From Chryseobacterium sp. MYb7 (lineage in GTDB: Bacteria > Bacteroidota > Bacteroidia > Flavobacteriales > Weeksellaceae): a stretch of 64,000 nt of DNA. The number at the start of each line of letters is the position of its first letter. Position 1 is the first letter of the stretch. The notes beneath the pieces are model-generated. The model searched no databases and was not told where the DNA came from. It saw only the letters and a list, made by a program, of their open reading frames with translations. A program made the position numbers and the translations under genes. The stretch covers positions 1 through 64,000 of the forward strand of contig NZ_PCOU01000005.1 of the NCBI RefSeq assembly GCF_002979455.1. The letters are read 5' to 3'. Positions 44,926-53,600 of the stretch are shown here, one piece after another.

Positions 44926-46344
44926 ATGAAAAAGGCACTATTTATTTTCTTTCTTTATTTTTCTGTACAGTCTTATTCTCAAAACTATATTCCGGCAAAG
45001 CTGGATAGTATAACGAGTGTCTATAAGAATAAAGGAGAATATGAAAAGGTTTTCCAATACAATATAGCTGCACTTCAGTATTATAAAGAACATGATAACC
45101 CCGAGGGAGAGGCTTTGGCTAATATTAATATTGCTAATGCCCTTTCTACCTTTGATGAGCACCAGAAAAGCCTGCATTATCTGGATGAAGCTAAAAAGCA
45201 ACTTAAATTAATCAATAATAATGGACTGAATGCCAGATTGTGTAATGAAATTGCAAGAAATTATGCTTTTTTAGGGCTTTATAATCAGGCTAATATTCAA
45301 CTCAATAAATCGATAGAATATCTTAAGCATGCCCCTGATACAAAAGAGAACAGAAATTCTTTATTTTTTGTGTATATCTGGAAGTGGTCCAATTTTGAGG
45401 ATTTAAAACTCCCGGATTCTATTAACGCAATGCGGAAAAAAGGACTAAAAGATTTTCCCAATGAGCCTAAAATTTATGTAAGAATTGCAGAGCAGTTTTT
45501 ATCTAAAAAACAACATCTTGATTCCGTAGAATATTACCTGAATAAGGCATCTGTACTGGCTGTAGAAAATAACAGTTCTCTTCACGCCTACGGAGCTATT
45601 GCAACAAGACGTGGAAACCTTTATACTCTGAAAAAAGATTATCCAAAGGCGCTTGAATATTATCAGGAATCTTTACCCATCTATCTGAAAATAAATCGTG
45701 GTGCAGATATTATAGATACTTATAAAAAGATCTATCAAACTTATCTGGCTTTACATGATCTTCCAAAAGCGAATGAATATCTGGCAAAATATACTGAACT
45801 CAACGACAGCATTCAGTCTGGAGAAAGAAAAGCGGTTGCTTCTGTTGTGAACAATCTTGCTGTTGAACAGGAAAAAGAGCGAAATAATCTCTATCTAATT
45901 ATTGCTGCTATTGCTGGTATTGCAGTAGTATCTCTTGTTGCAGTAGTTATGATCCGGAGACGTAATAAAGGAAGAGATAAGTTACTTGAAGAACAGAAGA
46001 AAATAATTAATGAAAAAATAGTAGAAACAGATCAACTGAAAAAGAAAATAGATACCTCTATTAATGATTTGGCTAAAATGGCCACATCCAATAACCCATT
46101 TTTCATAAGTAAGTTTAAAGAAGTATATCCGGAATTTTATGAAAAGCTAACTTCACAATATCCCGAACTTACCAGTCATGATATAAAATTTATCGCTTAT
46201 GTAAGGCTTAATCTTACCAATAAGGAAATCGGACAATGTGGAAATGTAACAGTAAGGGCTGTTGAAACCAAAAAATACAGACTTAAGAAGAAACTAGAAT
46301 TACCAACTGATATGGACTTAGGAACCTGGGTTTCAGAATTATAA
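44926..46344 (+). CDS. TPR protein with transmembrane helix and C-terminal HTH
   Basis: 472 residues. A signal peptide (MKKALFIFFLYFSVQSYSQ) precedes about 270 residues of tetratricopeptide-type repeats (AALQYYKEHDNPEGEALANINIANAL..., then ALEYYQESLPIYLKINRGADIIDTYKKIYQTY), one transmembrane helix (LYLIIAAIAGIAVVSLVAVVMI, about residue 325), a coiled linker, and a cytoplasmic LuxR-like helix-turn-helix (SHDIKFIAYVRLNLTNKEIGQCGNVTVRAVETKKYRLKKKL). This architecture is common in Bacteroidetes membrane-bound regulators. It follows cphA on the same strand after a terminator, so it may regulate something local; the target is unknown. Confidence 0.85.
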   Translation: MKKALFIFFLYFSVQSYSQNYIPAKLDSITSVYKNKGEYEKVFQYNIAALQYYKEHDNPEGEALANINIANALSTFDEHQKSLHYLDEAKKQLKLINNNGLNARLCNEIARNYAFLGLYNQANIQLNKSIEYLKHAPDTKENRNSLFFVYIWKWSNFEDLKLPDSINAMRKKGLKDFPNEPKIYVRIAEQFLSKKQHLDSVEYYLNKASVLAVENNSSLHAYGAIATRRGNLYTLKKDYPKALEYYQESLPIYLKINRGADIIDTYKKIYQTYLALHDLPKANEYLAKYTELNDSIQSGERKAVASVVNNLAVEQEKERNNLYLIIAAIAGIAVVSLVAVVMIRRRNKGRDKLLEEQKKIINEKIVETDQLKKKIDTSINDLAKMATSNNPFFISKFKEVYPEFYEKLTSQYPELTSHDIKFIAYVRLNLTNKEIGQCGNVTVRAVETKKYRLKKKLELPTDMDLGTWVSEL

Positions 46345-46351
46345 TTAAAAT

Positions 46352-46384
46352 AAAAATGCCTCAGGTATTTCTGAGACATTTTAT
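46352..46384. terminator. Terminator between the TPR-HTH and beta-lactamase-like genes
   Basis: 12-bp hairpin AAAATGCCTCAG / CTGAGACATTTT with one mismatch and a 6-nt loop; between convergent genes. Confidence 0.8.
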
Positions 46385-46393
46385 TGTGATTGA

Positions 46394-47563
46394 TTATAAT
46401 TTTTCAGACTTTTCTATATAGGATAAGAGTTTATAAGCAATGTCAATCCTTTCAGCATTAGGATAATTTTTATTGGCAAGAATTACGATACCAATTTTTT
46501 TCGAAGGAACATACATTACATACGCTCCAAAACCATTGGTAGCTCCTGTTTTATTGATCAGTACATCGAGTTTCGGTTTTTGATGAGGAAGGATTTCCTT
46601 TACAGGATTAGGTTTAAAGGCCATATCCGCTGAATTTCCTTTTTGAAGCTTTTCCAGTGTTACAGGGTAATTATATTGTTCCCAAATAAGATCCTGTGTC
46701 ATTTCTGAGGTGTTAAAATAGCCGGTATGGGTATTCATTATTGCGGCAGATAATTTACTGTCAATGCTTCCAATTCCCATATTAGCATCCACAAAAGTAA
46801 TCATATCCTGTGTGCATGATTTCACTCCATAAGCTTCATCAGCCAAAACTTCAGGGTTTAAACGTATAGGTTCATTATTTTTATTGTAACCGAACGCATA
46901 TTGACTCATATTTTCAGCTGGTACTGTGTAAAATGTATTATTTAATCCCATTTTAGCAAAAACATTTTCAGTCATAGCTTTGGAAAAAGGCTGTTTAAAT
47001 GATTTTCCGGCGATAATCCCTAACAGACCGATGCTTGGATTCGTGTACATCCTTTGAGTACCTGCCGGATAATCAGGCTTCCATGTATTATAATAATTGA
47101 TGAGTTGTTCATTATTGGTCACCTCCTCAGGTAACTGGAGCGTAAATCCACCTGCGGTATGTGTTCCAAGATTATATAGCTTTATTTGGTCAAAAGCGGT
47201 GTTTTTAATTTCGGGCATATATTTGCTCACTGGGTCAGATAGGTTAAGTGTTCCGTTCACATGTGATAAACTGGCTAAAGTAGCCGTGAATGTTTTGCTT
47301 ACAGAGCCCAGCTCAAATAACGTTTTATTGGTAACTTCTATCTGGTCTGCTTTTGAAGCCAGTCCATAATTGAAAAAAGTATGTTTTCCGTCTATCGTTA
47401 TGGCAATACTCAACCCTGGAATTTCATTTTTCTCCATGACAGGTTTCACCAGAGCATCCAAATAATTATTAAGATCTGACGCCTCCTCTTTCTTGGGATT
47501 ATTACAGCTTGATAAAAAAGATAAACATAATACCGCAACAGATATGTTTTTTAAACTTCGCAT
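46394..47563 (-). CDS. Class C beta-lactamase-like serine hydrolase lipoprotein
   Basis: 389 residues. Lipobox LSSC at residues 17-20 predicts a lipoprotein. All three class C motifs are present: SVSK at 87-90 (Ser87 nucleophile), YTN at 173-175, and KTG at 337-339, with the family features LFELGSVSKTFTA and GFGAYVMYVP. It could be a true AmpC-type beta-lactamase or a related D-Ala carboxypeptidase or esterase; substrate is not told by the motifs. No AmpR-type regulator is adjacent. Confidence 0.82.
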   Translation of the reverse strand: MRSLKNISVAVLCLSFLSSCNNPKKEEASDLNNYLDALVKPVMEKNEIPGLSIAITIDGKHTFFNYGLASKADQIEVTNKTLFELGSVSKTFTATLASLSHVNGTLNLSDPVSKYMPEIKNTAFDQIKLYNLGTHTAGGFTLQLPEEVTNNEQLINYYNTWKPDYPAGTQRMYTNPSIGLLGIIAGKSFKQPFSKAMTENVFAKMGLNNTFYTVPAENMSQYAFGYNKNNEPIRLNPEVLADEAYGVKSCTQDMITFVDANMGIGSIDSKLSAAIMNTHTGYFNTSEMTQDLIWEQYNYPVTLEKLQKGNSADMAFKPNPVKEILPHQKPKLDVLINKTGATNGFGAYVMYVPSKKIGIVILANKNYPNAERIDIAYKLLSYIEKSEKL

Positions 47564-47740
47564 AATTTTAAGATTTTATAATTGAATTTTTTACTTGTGT
47601 ATACAGTGAGAAATTTCCTAAAGAATTTTAAGCGAAAGTAAAATAAATTTGCAGTATTATCTCTACTACAATTGCACTACAGTTATCTATTTAATTGAAT
47701 ATTAGTATTTTGTAATTTTTTTGAAGAGCGTTTGAAATAG

Positions 47741-47821
47741 CAGGGAACTGTTAGAAAAGAATTAGCTGAAAGAATTTTATCCTTAGAAAAAGGTGATGGT
47801 GAAGGGGTATATGCTAAATAA
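47741..47821 (+). pseudogene. Possible C-terminal remnant of a plus-strand gene
   Basis: After a TAG at 47738-47740 an open stretch encodes QGTVRKELAERILSLEKGD and a few more residues to TAA at 47819-47821, and a strong plus-strand terminator follows at once. There is no start codon. The helical, protein-like composition and the terminator in the right orientation suggest the end of a decayed gene. The family is not recognised. Confidence 0.35.
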
Positions 47822-47860
47822 GTTTCGGCTGAACCTTTGGTTCAGCCGAAACCTGTTTTT
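47822..47860 (+). terminator. Strong plus-strand terminator
   Basis: Perfect 14-bp stem GTTTCGGCTGAACC / GGTTCAGCCGAAAC with a 3-nt loop, followed by six T on the plus strand. There is no T run on the minus strand, although the neighbouring intact genes on both sides are minus-strand genes. Confidence 0.8.
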
Positions 47861-47913
47861 TCAAAAATTAAAAGATATACTATTATTTACAGTAATTGTA
47901 TCAGGTTTTACTC

Positions 47914-48372
47914 TTATAAGCTTTCCCAGGTTTTCTTAATTTTCTGCATTTTCACAAGATAAAAATACAAAGGAATTAATTCAAGCCTTATTGTAAAGCT
48001 AATATTGGAAAAAGTAAAAGGAATAATGGCCATCATGATTAAACAAATACCAATACCTATGATTGCATCAATTATTGCGGCCTGTACAGCCCATTTTTGT
48101 TCAAACCAAAGTCCATAGGCAACAATACCTTTATATAAAAAAAGGAAAGATATCAAAAGACCTATCATTGAGTAGGGATGGTTTGCTTTTATTCCATATA
48201 AGGATAAACTAATATGAGTTAAAAAAGAACCTGCCATCAACAAAATAGCAGCTATTGCTCCTCCAATTAAAAAGAACCATAAGAAAATTTTAATCCACGT
48301 GGGTAATAGATTTCTTCTTCGGGTTAAAGTAGTGTTTTCAAATTCTGCAAAAGGTGTTGACCTTTCTTCCAT
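47914..48372 (-). CDS. Small membrane protein at the end of the ligase cluster
   Basis: 152 residues from the Met at 48372 (MEERSTPFAEFENTTLTRRRN); the open frame extends upstream into the next gene but the internal Met gives a clean start. Four hydrophobic helices (FLWFFLIGGAIAAILLMAGSFL, YSMIGLLISFLFLYKGIVAYGL, AAIIDAIIGIGICLIMMAIIPF, and a shorter final one). Not recognised. It starts 22 nt after the glutathionylspermidine-synthase-like gene and so is likely co-transcribed; it may be a transporter-like or anchoring partner. Confidence 0.65.
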   Translation of the reverse strand: MEERSTPFAEFENTTLTRRRNLLPTWIKIFLWFFLIGGAIAAILLMAGSFLTHISLSLYGIKANHPYSMIGLLISFLFLYKGIVAYGLWFEQKWAVQAAIIDAIIGIGICLIMMAIIPFTFSNISFTIRLELIPLYFYLVKMQKIKKTWESL

Positions 48373-48394
48373 GTATATTAGTTTTATAAATTGT

Positions 48395-49573
48395 TTATCC
48401 AAAAAAAGCATTCGAGCTTCCGATCCAAATGGCATCTTTTTTATTAAAATCCACATTTACCATAGCGGCCTTGGTCATTCTTCCCAGATTTTCCAATAGG
48501 ATAGGACGTTCGTCATTTTCCCGCCAAATATACAATAAACGAATTTCTGCTTTTGAGAATTCTCCGTTGATATCTTCAAAGATAGGTTCATAAGTTACCT
48601 TTCTCTGCAGAATATAGTTTTCTTTATCCTGAATGGCATCTGTAATTTCCTTTGTTGGATTCAAATTAACTCCACTTCCTGCAAACGAAAATAAGGGTTT
48701 CAATACAAAATCGTCAAGGTTTTCATTTTCCGGAAACTCATGCAGGAAATAGCTTTTCGGAACAAATTGATGATTTAATAAAGGTAAAAGGAACTTTGAT
48801 ATTTTAAAGAACCAGTTCGGATGGGTAATCCACTTGACATCAACTTCCTCACGGAAATTAAATTCTGTAACAAGATCCGGAATATTGTCCAGCTCATCAA
48901 ATATAATACGGTTGTAGATTCTTTTGATTTCTGTCAGCTTCCCATTGTTTTCATAATAGAGTTTCTTGCCTTCCTTTTTCACTTTGGTAAGACAAACTGT
49001 TTTTATTCCTAATAATTTCTCTGTTAAAGCAAAATCAATAGCTGTTTTTTGTTTTTCCGGGAATATTTCAAGCAGAATCACATTTTCAGGGTTTTCATCA
49101 CCTACAATTAGCTCCTTCAAATAGTTTTTAAAGGTTTCATGAGGCATAGGATTTTTGATTTCTGAAAGAAAAGGATACACTTCACAGAATGTTTCTTCAT
49201 ATACTTTCTGAAAAGCATACAAAGAAGGGAATGCCTGAAGCTCTATCAGCTGAGGTTCTATTTCTCCGTTTTCGCTTTTGCAGACTCCAAAATCTATGGT
49301 GAAAAAATGAGGCTGATCGGTATCATTGGGAACTCTACAGTTATCAGGGATCGCCTTTTGAAGTAATTCTTCCGGCATGGCCTTAATCTGGCTGATAATA
49401 CTTTCGCTGGCATCTATGAGCTTACTTTCAAATTCTTTAGTAAGAAAAATAGGACTTTCTGAAACTCTGAAAGTGGGAGCTATACCTCCTTTTTGCAGCA
49501 ATATATCTTTTAATTGATCGTATTTTTCATACGAAAACTCCTGATTGTACTGTTTTCTGTATTTTGGAATCAT
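48395..49573 (-). CDS. Glutathionylspermidine-synthase-like ATP-grasp protein
   Basis: 392 residues. The overall layout fits a circularly permuted ATP-grasp of the glutathionylspermidine synthase C-terminal type: an early acidic segment HFFTIDFGVCKSENGEIEPQLIELQAFPSLYAFQ, a middle with KRIYNRIIFDEL, and a late ATP-binding part LDDFVLKPLFSFAGSGVNLNPTKEIT with KAEIRLLYIW. It should form an amide bond using ATP; substrates are unknown. A terminator and an inverted-repeat element separate it from the upstream amidotransferase gene, so it starts a separate transcript with the membrane protein behind it. Less certain than the other ligases of the cluster. Confidence 0.7.
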   Translation of the reverse strand: MIPKYRKQYNQEFSYEKYDQLKDILLQKGGIAPTFRVSESPIFLTKEFESKLIDASESIISQIKAMPEELLQKAIPDNCRVPNDTDQPHFFTIDFGVCKSENGEIEPQLIELQAFPSLYAFQKVYEETFCEVYPFLSEIKNPMPHETFKNYLKELIVGDENPENVILLEIFPEKQKTAIDFALTEKLLGIKTVCLTKVKKEGKKLYYENNGKLTEIKRIYNRIIFDELDNIPDLVTEFNFREEVDVKWITHPNWFFKISKFLLPLLNHQFVPKSYFLHEFPENENLDDFVLKPLFSFAGSGVNLNPTKEITDAIQDKENYILQRKVTYEPIFEDINGEFSKAEIRLLYIWRENDERPILLENLGRMTKAAMVNVDFNKKDAIWIGSSNAFFG

Positions 49574-49593
49574 ATTTTTTTTCTTTTGTGATG

Positions 49594-49623
49594 TTAAAAA
49601 AATCGAGCATTTCTGCCCGATTT
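49594..49623 (-). terminator. Terminator inside the ligase cluster
   Basis: On the minus strand a 10-bp stem AAATCGGGCA / TGCTCGATTT (one G-U pair) with a GAAA tetraloop and seven T. It ends the transcript from the upstream genes 200 nt after the amidotransferase stop and just before the glutathionylspermidine-synthase-like gene. Confidence 0.75.
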
Positions 49624-49629
49624 GATTTT

Positions 49630-49804
49630 ACCACAAAAGGCACAAAAGTTTTAGAATATAAAAGTTTAAAATGCACTTTTTATAGTTATGTTTATTTGAT
49701 ATGAAAATTCTTAGATTTTCAAAAAAAGCTTAAGTGTTCTTTTCAGCAGCTTTTATGATTCTTATTGGGCTCTTTTTCGAAATCGCTTTTGTGGCTTTTG
49801 TGGT
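49630..49804. repeat. Inverted-repeat element in the ligase cluster
   Basis: 19-bp inverted arms at 49630-49648 (ACCACAAAAGGCACAAAAG) and 49786-49804 with one mismatch enclose a 175-bp element without an open reading frame. It has the form of a small MITE. It occupies the spacer between the amidotransferase and glutathionylspermidine-synthase-like genes. Confidence 0.65.
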
Positions 49805-49822
49805 TTATAATAAGTTGAACTT

Positions 49823-50656
49823 TTAAACCAAAGATTCAGCTTCTTTCAAAATGTTTTTTTTTGCAAACTGAAGAAATCTCGGAAGAATTTGATTTCTGGT
49901 TAGAATAATTTTGTCTTCATCATCTATTCTGTCCATCGTTTCAAGATATTTTTCCATTCCGAAGTTTTCAATCATGGCTTCTCTGTTTTTTTCATCTTTC
50001 AGATTTTCAATCAGAGATTCAGGGTTGGCTTCAGGATGAAACTGTGTTCCGAATATCTCTTCCGAAAAACGAACCGCCATTATTGCTCTTTCCAGATTAA
50101 TGTGAGGACGGAATTTTTCAATCGCCATAATCGTCATTCCAAGTTCTTCAAAACGTTCGTGATCGGGCTCAATAAACTGATAGGCTCTGGAATCTACTGC
50201 ATAAAAAGGATCCTGAAGATTTTTGAATAAAAACTCTTCTCTGCCTTCATCAGTTTTATGAACAGGCATTACTCCGAAAGAATAAGACTTTCTTTTGCAG
50301 ATATTTCCCAGGTTCCAGTGGATACTTGCCAATTGGAATGAATGGCAAATCAGGAAAAGGTATTTTTTATCTTCACTGTATTTATTATGCTCAAAAACGG
50401 AATCTAAAAAATGGGCAAATCTGTCTTCCCAGGCAAGACCTTCACGATGCGGGTTCCCCGGACCTCCTGAAGAAATGAAAATATCAAAATCTCCTATCTC
50501 CGGCATTTCATCCTTAAATCTCACATCAAATGTCTTGATTATCACATTTTCTTCAGAGTTCTGCTGAAAAGCTTCGGAAATCTCTTTAATGTTTCTAAAA
50601 CCTTGATTCACATGGTTGTTATTCATGTCCAGCAGAGCAATTCGAATATCTTTCAT
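49823..50656 (-). CDS. Class I glutamine amidotransferase-like protein
   Basis: 277 residues. The catalytic triad of GATase1 is present: Cys104 in FLICHSFQLA, His207 and Glu209 in FGTQFHPEA, plus the oxyanion region SSGGPGNP. No synthase domain is fused, so it either supplies ammonia to a partner ligase or hydrolyses a gamma-glutamyl bond, as PuuD-like enzymes do. Its neighbour 33 nt upstream is the GCS2 ligase, which forms gamma-glutamyl bonds. That pair makes the hydrolase reading attractive, but it is inference. Confidence 0.85.
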   Translation of the reverse strand: MKDIRIALLDMNNNHVNQGFRNIKEISEAFQQNSEENVIIKTFDVRFKDEMPEIGDFDIFISSGGPGNPHREGLAWEDRFAHFLDSVFEHNKYSEDKKYLFLICHSFQLASIHWNLGNICKRKSYSFGVMPVHKTDEGREEFLFKNLQDPFYAVDSRAYQFIEPDHERFEELGMTIMAIEKFRPHINLERAIMAVRFSEEIFGTQFHPEANPESLIENLKDEKNREAMIENFGMEKYLETMDRIDDEDKIILTRNQILPRFLQFAKKNILKEAESLV

Positions 50657-50689
50657 TACATCATATTTTTTGCAAAGTTACCAAAAATA

Positions 50690-51811
50690 TTATGAAGCGG
50701 TTTCACCATGTGTTATGCCATACTCCGTTTCAGAGATCATATAATCAACGACTTTCGTCAGATCACCTGTTTCCTTAAAAATCTGAAGCTGTCTGTCTGC
50801 GCCGGTTCCGTTTTCCAGAATCTTCCAGGCATATTCCACTTCGTGACGGCATCCTAAATCGTCTACCACATCATCAATAAACTCTAAAAGTTCTTTTAAT
50901 AAATGAGGATAAGGTACAGATTCTTCTTTCCCGAAATCTATCAGATGGGCTTCGATACCGCTTTTGGAGGCACGCCATTTGTTTTCGTTCAACAACAGTC
51001 TTCTGTAGCTTCTGAAACTTAAATTCTGCTGGTGAAGTTTATAGATTTTGGCAACAAGACTTTGCATAATGGCAGCAAGACATACCGTTTCATCAATTCT
51101 CAAAGGCATATCACAGATTCTGAATTCAATCGTAGGGTAGAATGGGTGAACACGCAGATCCCACCAGATTTTCTTTGCATTATCGATGGTTCCTGTTTTT
51201 ACCAGAAGATCTACATAGCTGTCAAATTCTGCCAGTGAGTTAAAATAACTCGGAATACCAGTTCTTGGGAATTTAACAAAAATTTCCTGTCTGTACGATT
51301 TAAAACCGGTATACCTTCCAATCCAGAATGGTGAATTGGTAGAAAGGGCATATACGTGAGGAAGAAAATAACGCATTACATTCTGAATTCTCACACCTTC
51401 TTCACGATTAGGAATTCCAATGTGAACATGTAATCCGAAAATAAGGTTTTCACGGGCAACATCTCCCATATCATCCACAATCTTGATGTATCTTTCTCCC
51501 TGAGTGATACTGTTGTCTGACCAGTGTGAAAACGGGTGAGTACCTCCTCCGGAAACACGAAGTCCCTGCTCATGAGCAATATTAATGAGGTGACGTCTTA
51601 AATTTGTTAATTCTGCTCTGGCTTCCTGAATATTCTGGCAGATGCCCGTTTCCATTTCAATCATGGATTCGTGCATTTCGTGCTTTAAATTTTCACTTAA
51701 AACAGCTTTGCCACCTTCAATGATTTTCGAAACGTGAGAAACAAGATCTCTGCTCTCAACATCAATGATTTGATATTCTTCTTCAATTCCAATAGTAAAC
51801 TGATGATGCAT
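50690..51811 (-). CDS. GCS2-family carboxylate-amine ligase (YbdK-like)
   Basis: 373 residues of the glutamate-cysteine ligase family 2 (COG2170). Visible family features: IGIEEEYQIIDVESRDLV at the start, HESMIEMETGICQNIQEAR, VSGGGTHPFSHW, NLIFGLHVHIGIPN, WWDLRVHPFYPTIEFRICDMP. It should join glutamate, or another carboxylate, to an amine with ATP. E. coli YbdK has weak gamma-glutamylcysteine activity; the natural substrate in Bacteroidetes is unknown. Sits 32 nt from the ATP-grasp gene upstream and 33 nt from the amidotransferase downstream, clearly one operon. Confidence 0.93.
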   Translation of the reverse strand: MHHQFTIGIEEEYQIIDVESRDLVSHVSKIIEGGKAVLSENLKHEMHESMIEMETGICQNIQEARAELTNLRRHLINIAHEQGLRVSGGGTHPFSHWSDNSITQGERYIKIVDDMGDVARENLIFGLHVHIGIPNREEGVRIQNVMRYFLPHVYALSTNSPFWIGRYTGFKSYRQEIFVKFPRTGIPSYFNSLAEFDSYVDLLVKTGTIDNAKKIWWDLRVHPFYPTIEFRICDMPLRIDETVCLAAIMQSLVAKIYKLHQQNLSFRSYRRLLLNENKWRASKSGIEAHLIDFGKEESVPYPHLLKELLEFIDDVVDDLGCRHEVEYAWKILENGTGADRQLQIFKETGDLTKVVDYMISETEYGITHGETAS

Positions 51812-51843
51812 TTATTTTTGTGTTTTTTAATTTTTTTTCAATG

Positions 51844-52797
51844 TTATTTTATGGAATCTTTCACAAAGGTTCCCCAGGCAATATTAGGTTTCCCCGGAAC
51901 ATATTCCTTAGCTTTTTCTATAGCCAGTTTTGCTGCGTGTTCTATGATCCATGCGAAATTTTCTTCTCCTACAGAATTTCTGTCGGCATCCGGAGCCGGG
52001 TTGCAGAAGTCAATGGCATAAGGAATTCCATCTCTTACCGCAAATTCTACTGTGTTGAAATCATATCCCAACGCTTCATTCATTTTAATCGTATAATCAT
52101 GAATGGTTTTTAGTAATTTTTCAAGTTCTTCACCTTGAGTCTGATGAGTAGTTGCATATCTCAAATGAGGCGCATTTCTCGGTTCATAAGGCATGATGTG
52201 AACGTATTTTCTGCCTAGACAGTAAACCCTGTAATAGTCATCAAAAACAATTTCTTCCTGTACCATCATTACGAGTTGTTCTGTTTCGCCTAGTTTGTTC
52301 CAAAGATCATCCGGATTTTCTACTCTGTAAACACTTTTCCAGCCACCACCATCGTGAGGTTTCATATAAGCTGGAAATCCAACATAATTGAAGATATATT
52401 CCCAGTCGTGGGGAAATTTCAGGTTTCTGAATGATGTTTCCGAAGTATTGTCCGGCCTTTCGTGTGAAGGAAGCAGAACAGTCTTGGGAAGCGGAATTCC
52501 CAGTTTAGACATCAGGGCATTGTTGAAAAATTTCTCGTCAGCACTCCACCAAAACGGATTGTTGATCACATAAGTTCCGTTAAGTGCTGCATTTTTCAGG
52601 TAAGCTCTGTAAAAGGGAACGTCTTGTGAAATTCTGTCGATGATCACTGCATATCCATAATCTGCACCCTGTTCCAGCTTGTCTATATTAACGGGTTCAG
52701 CTACGATTTCTCCACCTCCAAGCTCATTTACTTTGTCTATAAATGCCCAGGGAAACGTGTCTTCCATACCGAAAAGAATTCCTACTTTTTTTGTCAT
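51844..52797 (-). CDS. ATP-grasp ligase 1 of the cluster
   Basis: 317 residues from the Met at 52797 (MTKKVGILFGMEDTFPWAF); the frame is open further upstream but that part does not look like protein. ATP-grasp features: GFPAYMKPHDGGGWKSVYRVENPDDLW (ATP-binding loop), VMMVQEEIVFDDYYRVYCLGRKYVHIMPYEP, and the metal-binding end DFNTVEFAVRDGIPYAIDFCNPAPDADR. Forms an acyl phosphate and then an amide bond; substrates unknown. RimK- or D-Ala-ligase-like in fold. It starts 56 nt after the esterase gene and is followed by GCS2. Confidence 0.85.
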   Translation of the reverse strand: MTKKVGILFGMEDTFPWAFIDKVNELGGGEIVAEPVNIDKLEQGADYGYAVIIDRISQDVPFYRAYLKNAALNGTYVINNPFWWSADEKFFNNALMSKLGIPLPKTVLLPSHERPDNTSETSFRNLKFPHDWEYIFNYVGFPAYMKPHDGGGWKSVYRVENPDDLWNKLGETEQLVMMVQEEIVFDDYYRVYCLGRKYVHIMPYEPRNAPHLRYATTHQTQGEELEKLLKTIHDYTIKMNEALGYDFNTVEFAVRDGIPYAIDFCNPAPDADRNSVGEENFAWIIEHAAKLAIEKAKEYVPGKPNIAWGTFVKDSIK

Positions 52798-52853
52798 AAT
52801 TTTTGTTTTTAAGATGGATGTATATTTTTTTCTATTTGTCTTTTTTATTGTTT

Positions 52854-53567
52854 TTACGAGAAGAATGTTCCTATAAAGGTAGGGAAGACCATTCTCCACA
52901 ACGGCCAGTCGTGGCCGATCCATTTTCTTTCGTCATACCAGAAGTCAATGCCTTTTATCCTTAATATTTCAGCCATTTCCACATTTTTTTCTTTGCAGAT
53001 GTCCTGATCAGAAGTACTTAATACAATGTGCATATGTTTGTACTTCCAAGCTTCATCATTTCTTACAAATTCTCTTGGACAGTTGAAGTAGACCATTTCA
53101 TCAGAATAGCCATCCATGAAGTTTCTTATGCTGAAAGCTCCGGAAAGGCAAAACAGATGGGAAACCACATCCGGAAATCTGAAGGCGAAATTGGCAGCAT
53201 GATACCCTCCAAAACTTGCTCCGGCTACCGCTACACGATGAGTCTTGTGAAGCTTCTGGATATAAGGTACGAATTCCTTGATCAGAAACTGTACATACCG
53301 TTCGTAGTTTCTTATTCTTTGCTGAGGAGAAATTTTATCATCATAAAAACTCCAGCTGTCGATGGTCTGTACATTGTAAAGTTTTACTTTTCCCTGTTCT
53401 ACAAACCAATTGATGCTTCCGTTGAGATGAAAATCATGGTTTTGGGTGTATTGTCCCTGAGAGGTTGGAAACATAATGATAGGATGACCATAATGTCCGG
53501 TCACTTCTACCTTGAGACTTGTTCCCAATATGTTTGAATAATAATCTGTATGTTCTATATGAGGCAT
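52854..53567 (-). CDS. Esterase-family alpha/beta hydrolase
   Basis: 237 residues. The nucleophile elbow GASFGG (Ser118) and a C-terminal His in WIGHDWPLWRM complete the likely catalytic pair; the opening HIEHTDYYSNILGTSLKVEVTGHYGHPIIMFPT matches a bacterial esterase family often found beside ATP-grasp genes. No signal peptide is seen, so it should act in the cytoplasm, perhaps to cut or transfer an ester or amide in the product made by the cluster. Spacing to neighbours is 33-56 nt. Confidence 0.82.
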   Translation of the reverse strand: MPHIEHTDYYSNILGTSLKVEVTGHYGHPIIMFPTSQGQYTQNHDFHLNGSINWFVEQGKVKLYNVQTIDSWSFYDDKISPQQRIRNYERYVQFLIKEFVPYIQKLHKTHRVAVAGASFGGYHAANFAFRFPDVVSHLFCLSGAFSIRNFMDGYSDEMVYFNCPREFVRNDEAWKYKHMHIVLSTSDQDICKEKNVEMAEILRIKGIDFWYDERKWIGHDWPLWRMVFPTFIGTFFS

Positions 53568-53600
53568 TTTTTTGTGTTTAATTTTACTATTGCATTGATA

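Noticed and set aside
46394-47563. Claim of a clinically relevant AmpC beta-lactamase
   Set aside because: Motifs fit class C, but related carboxypeptidases and esterases share them, and no ampR-like gene is adjacent; resistance cannot be inferred.
53028-53537. 169-codon plus-strand frame opposite the esterase
   Set aside because: Opposite a protein with a clear nucleophile elbow and family start; composition is not protein-like.
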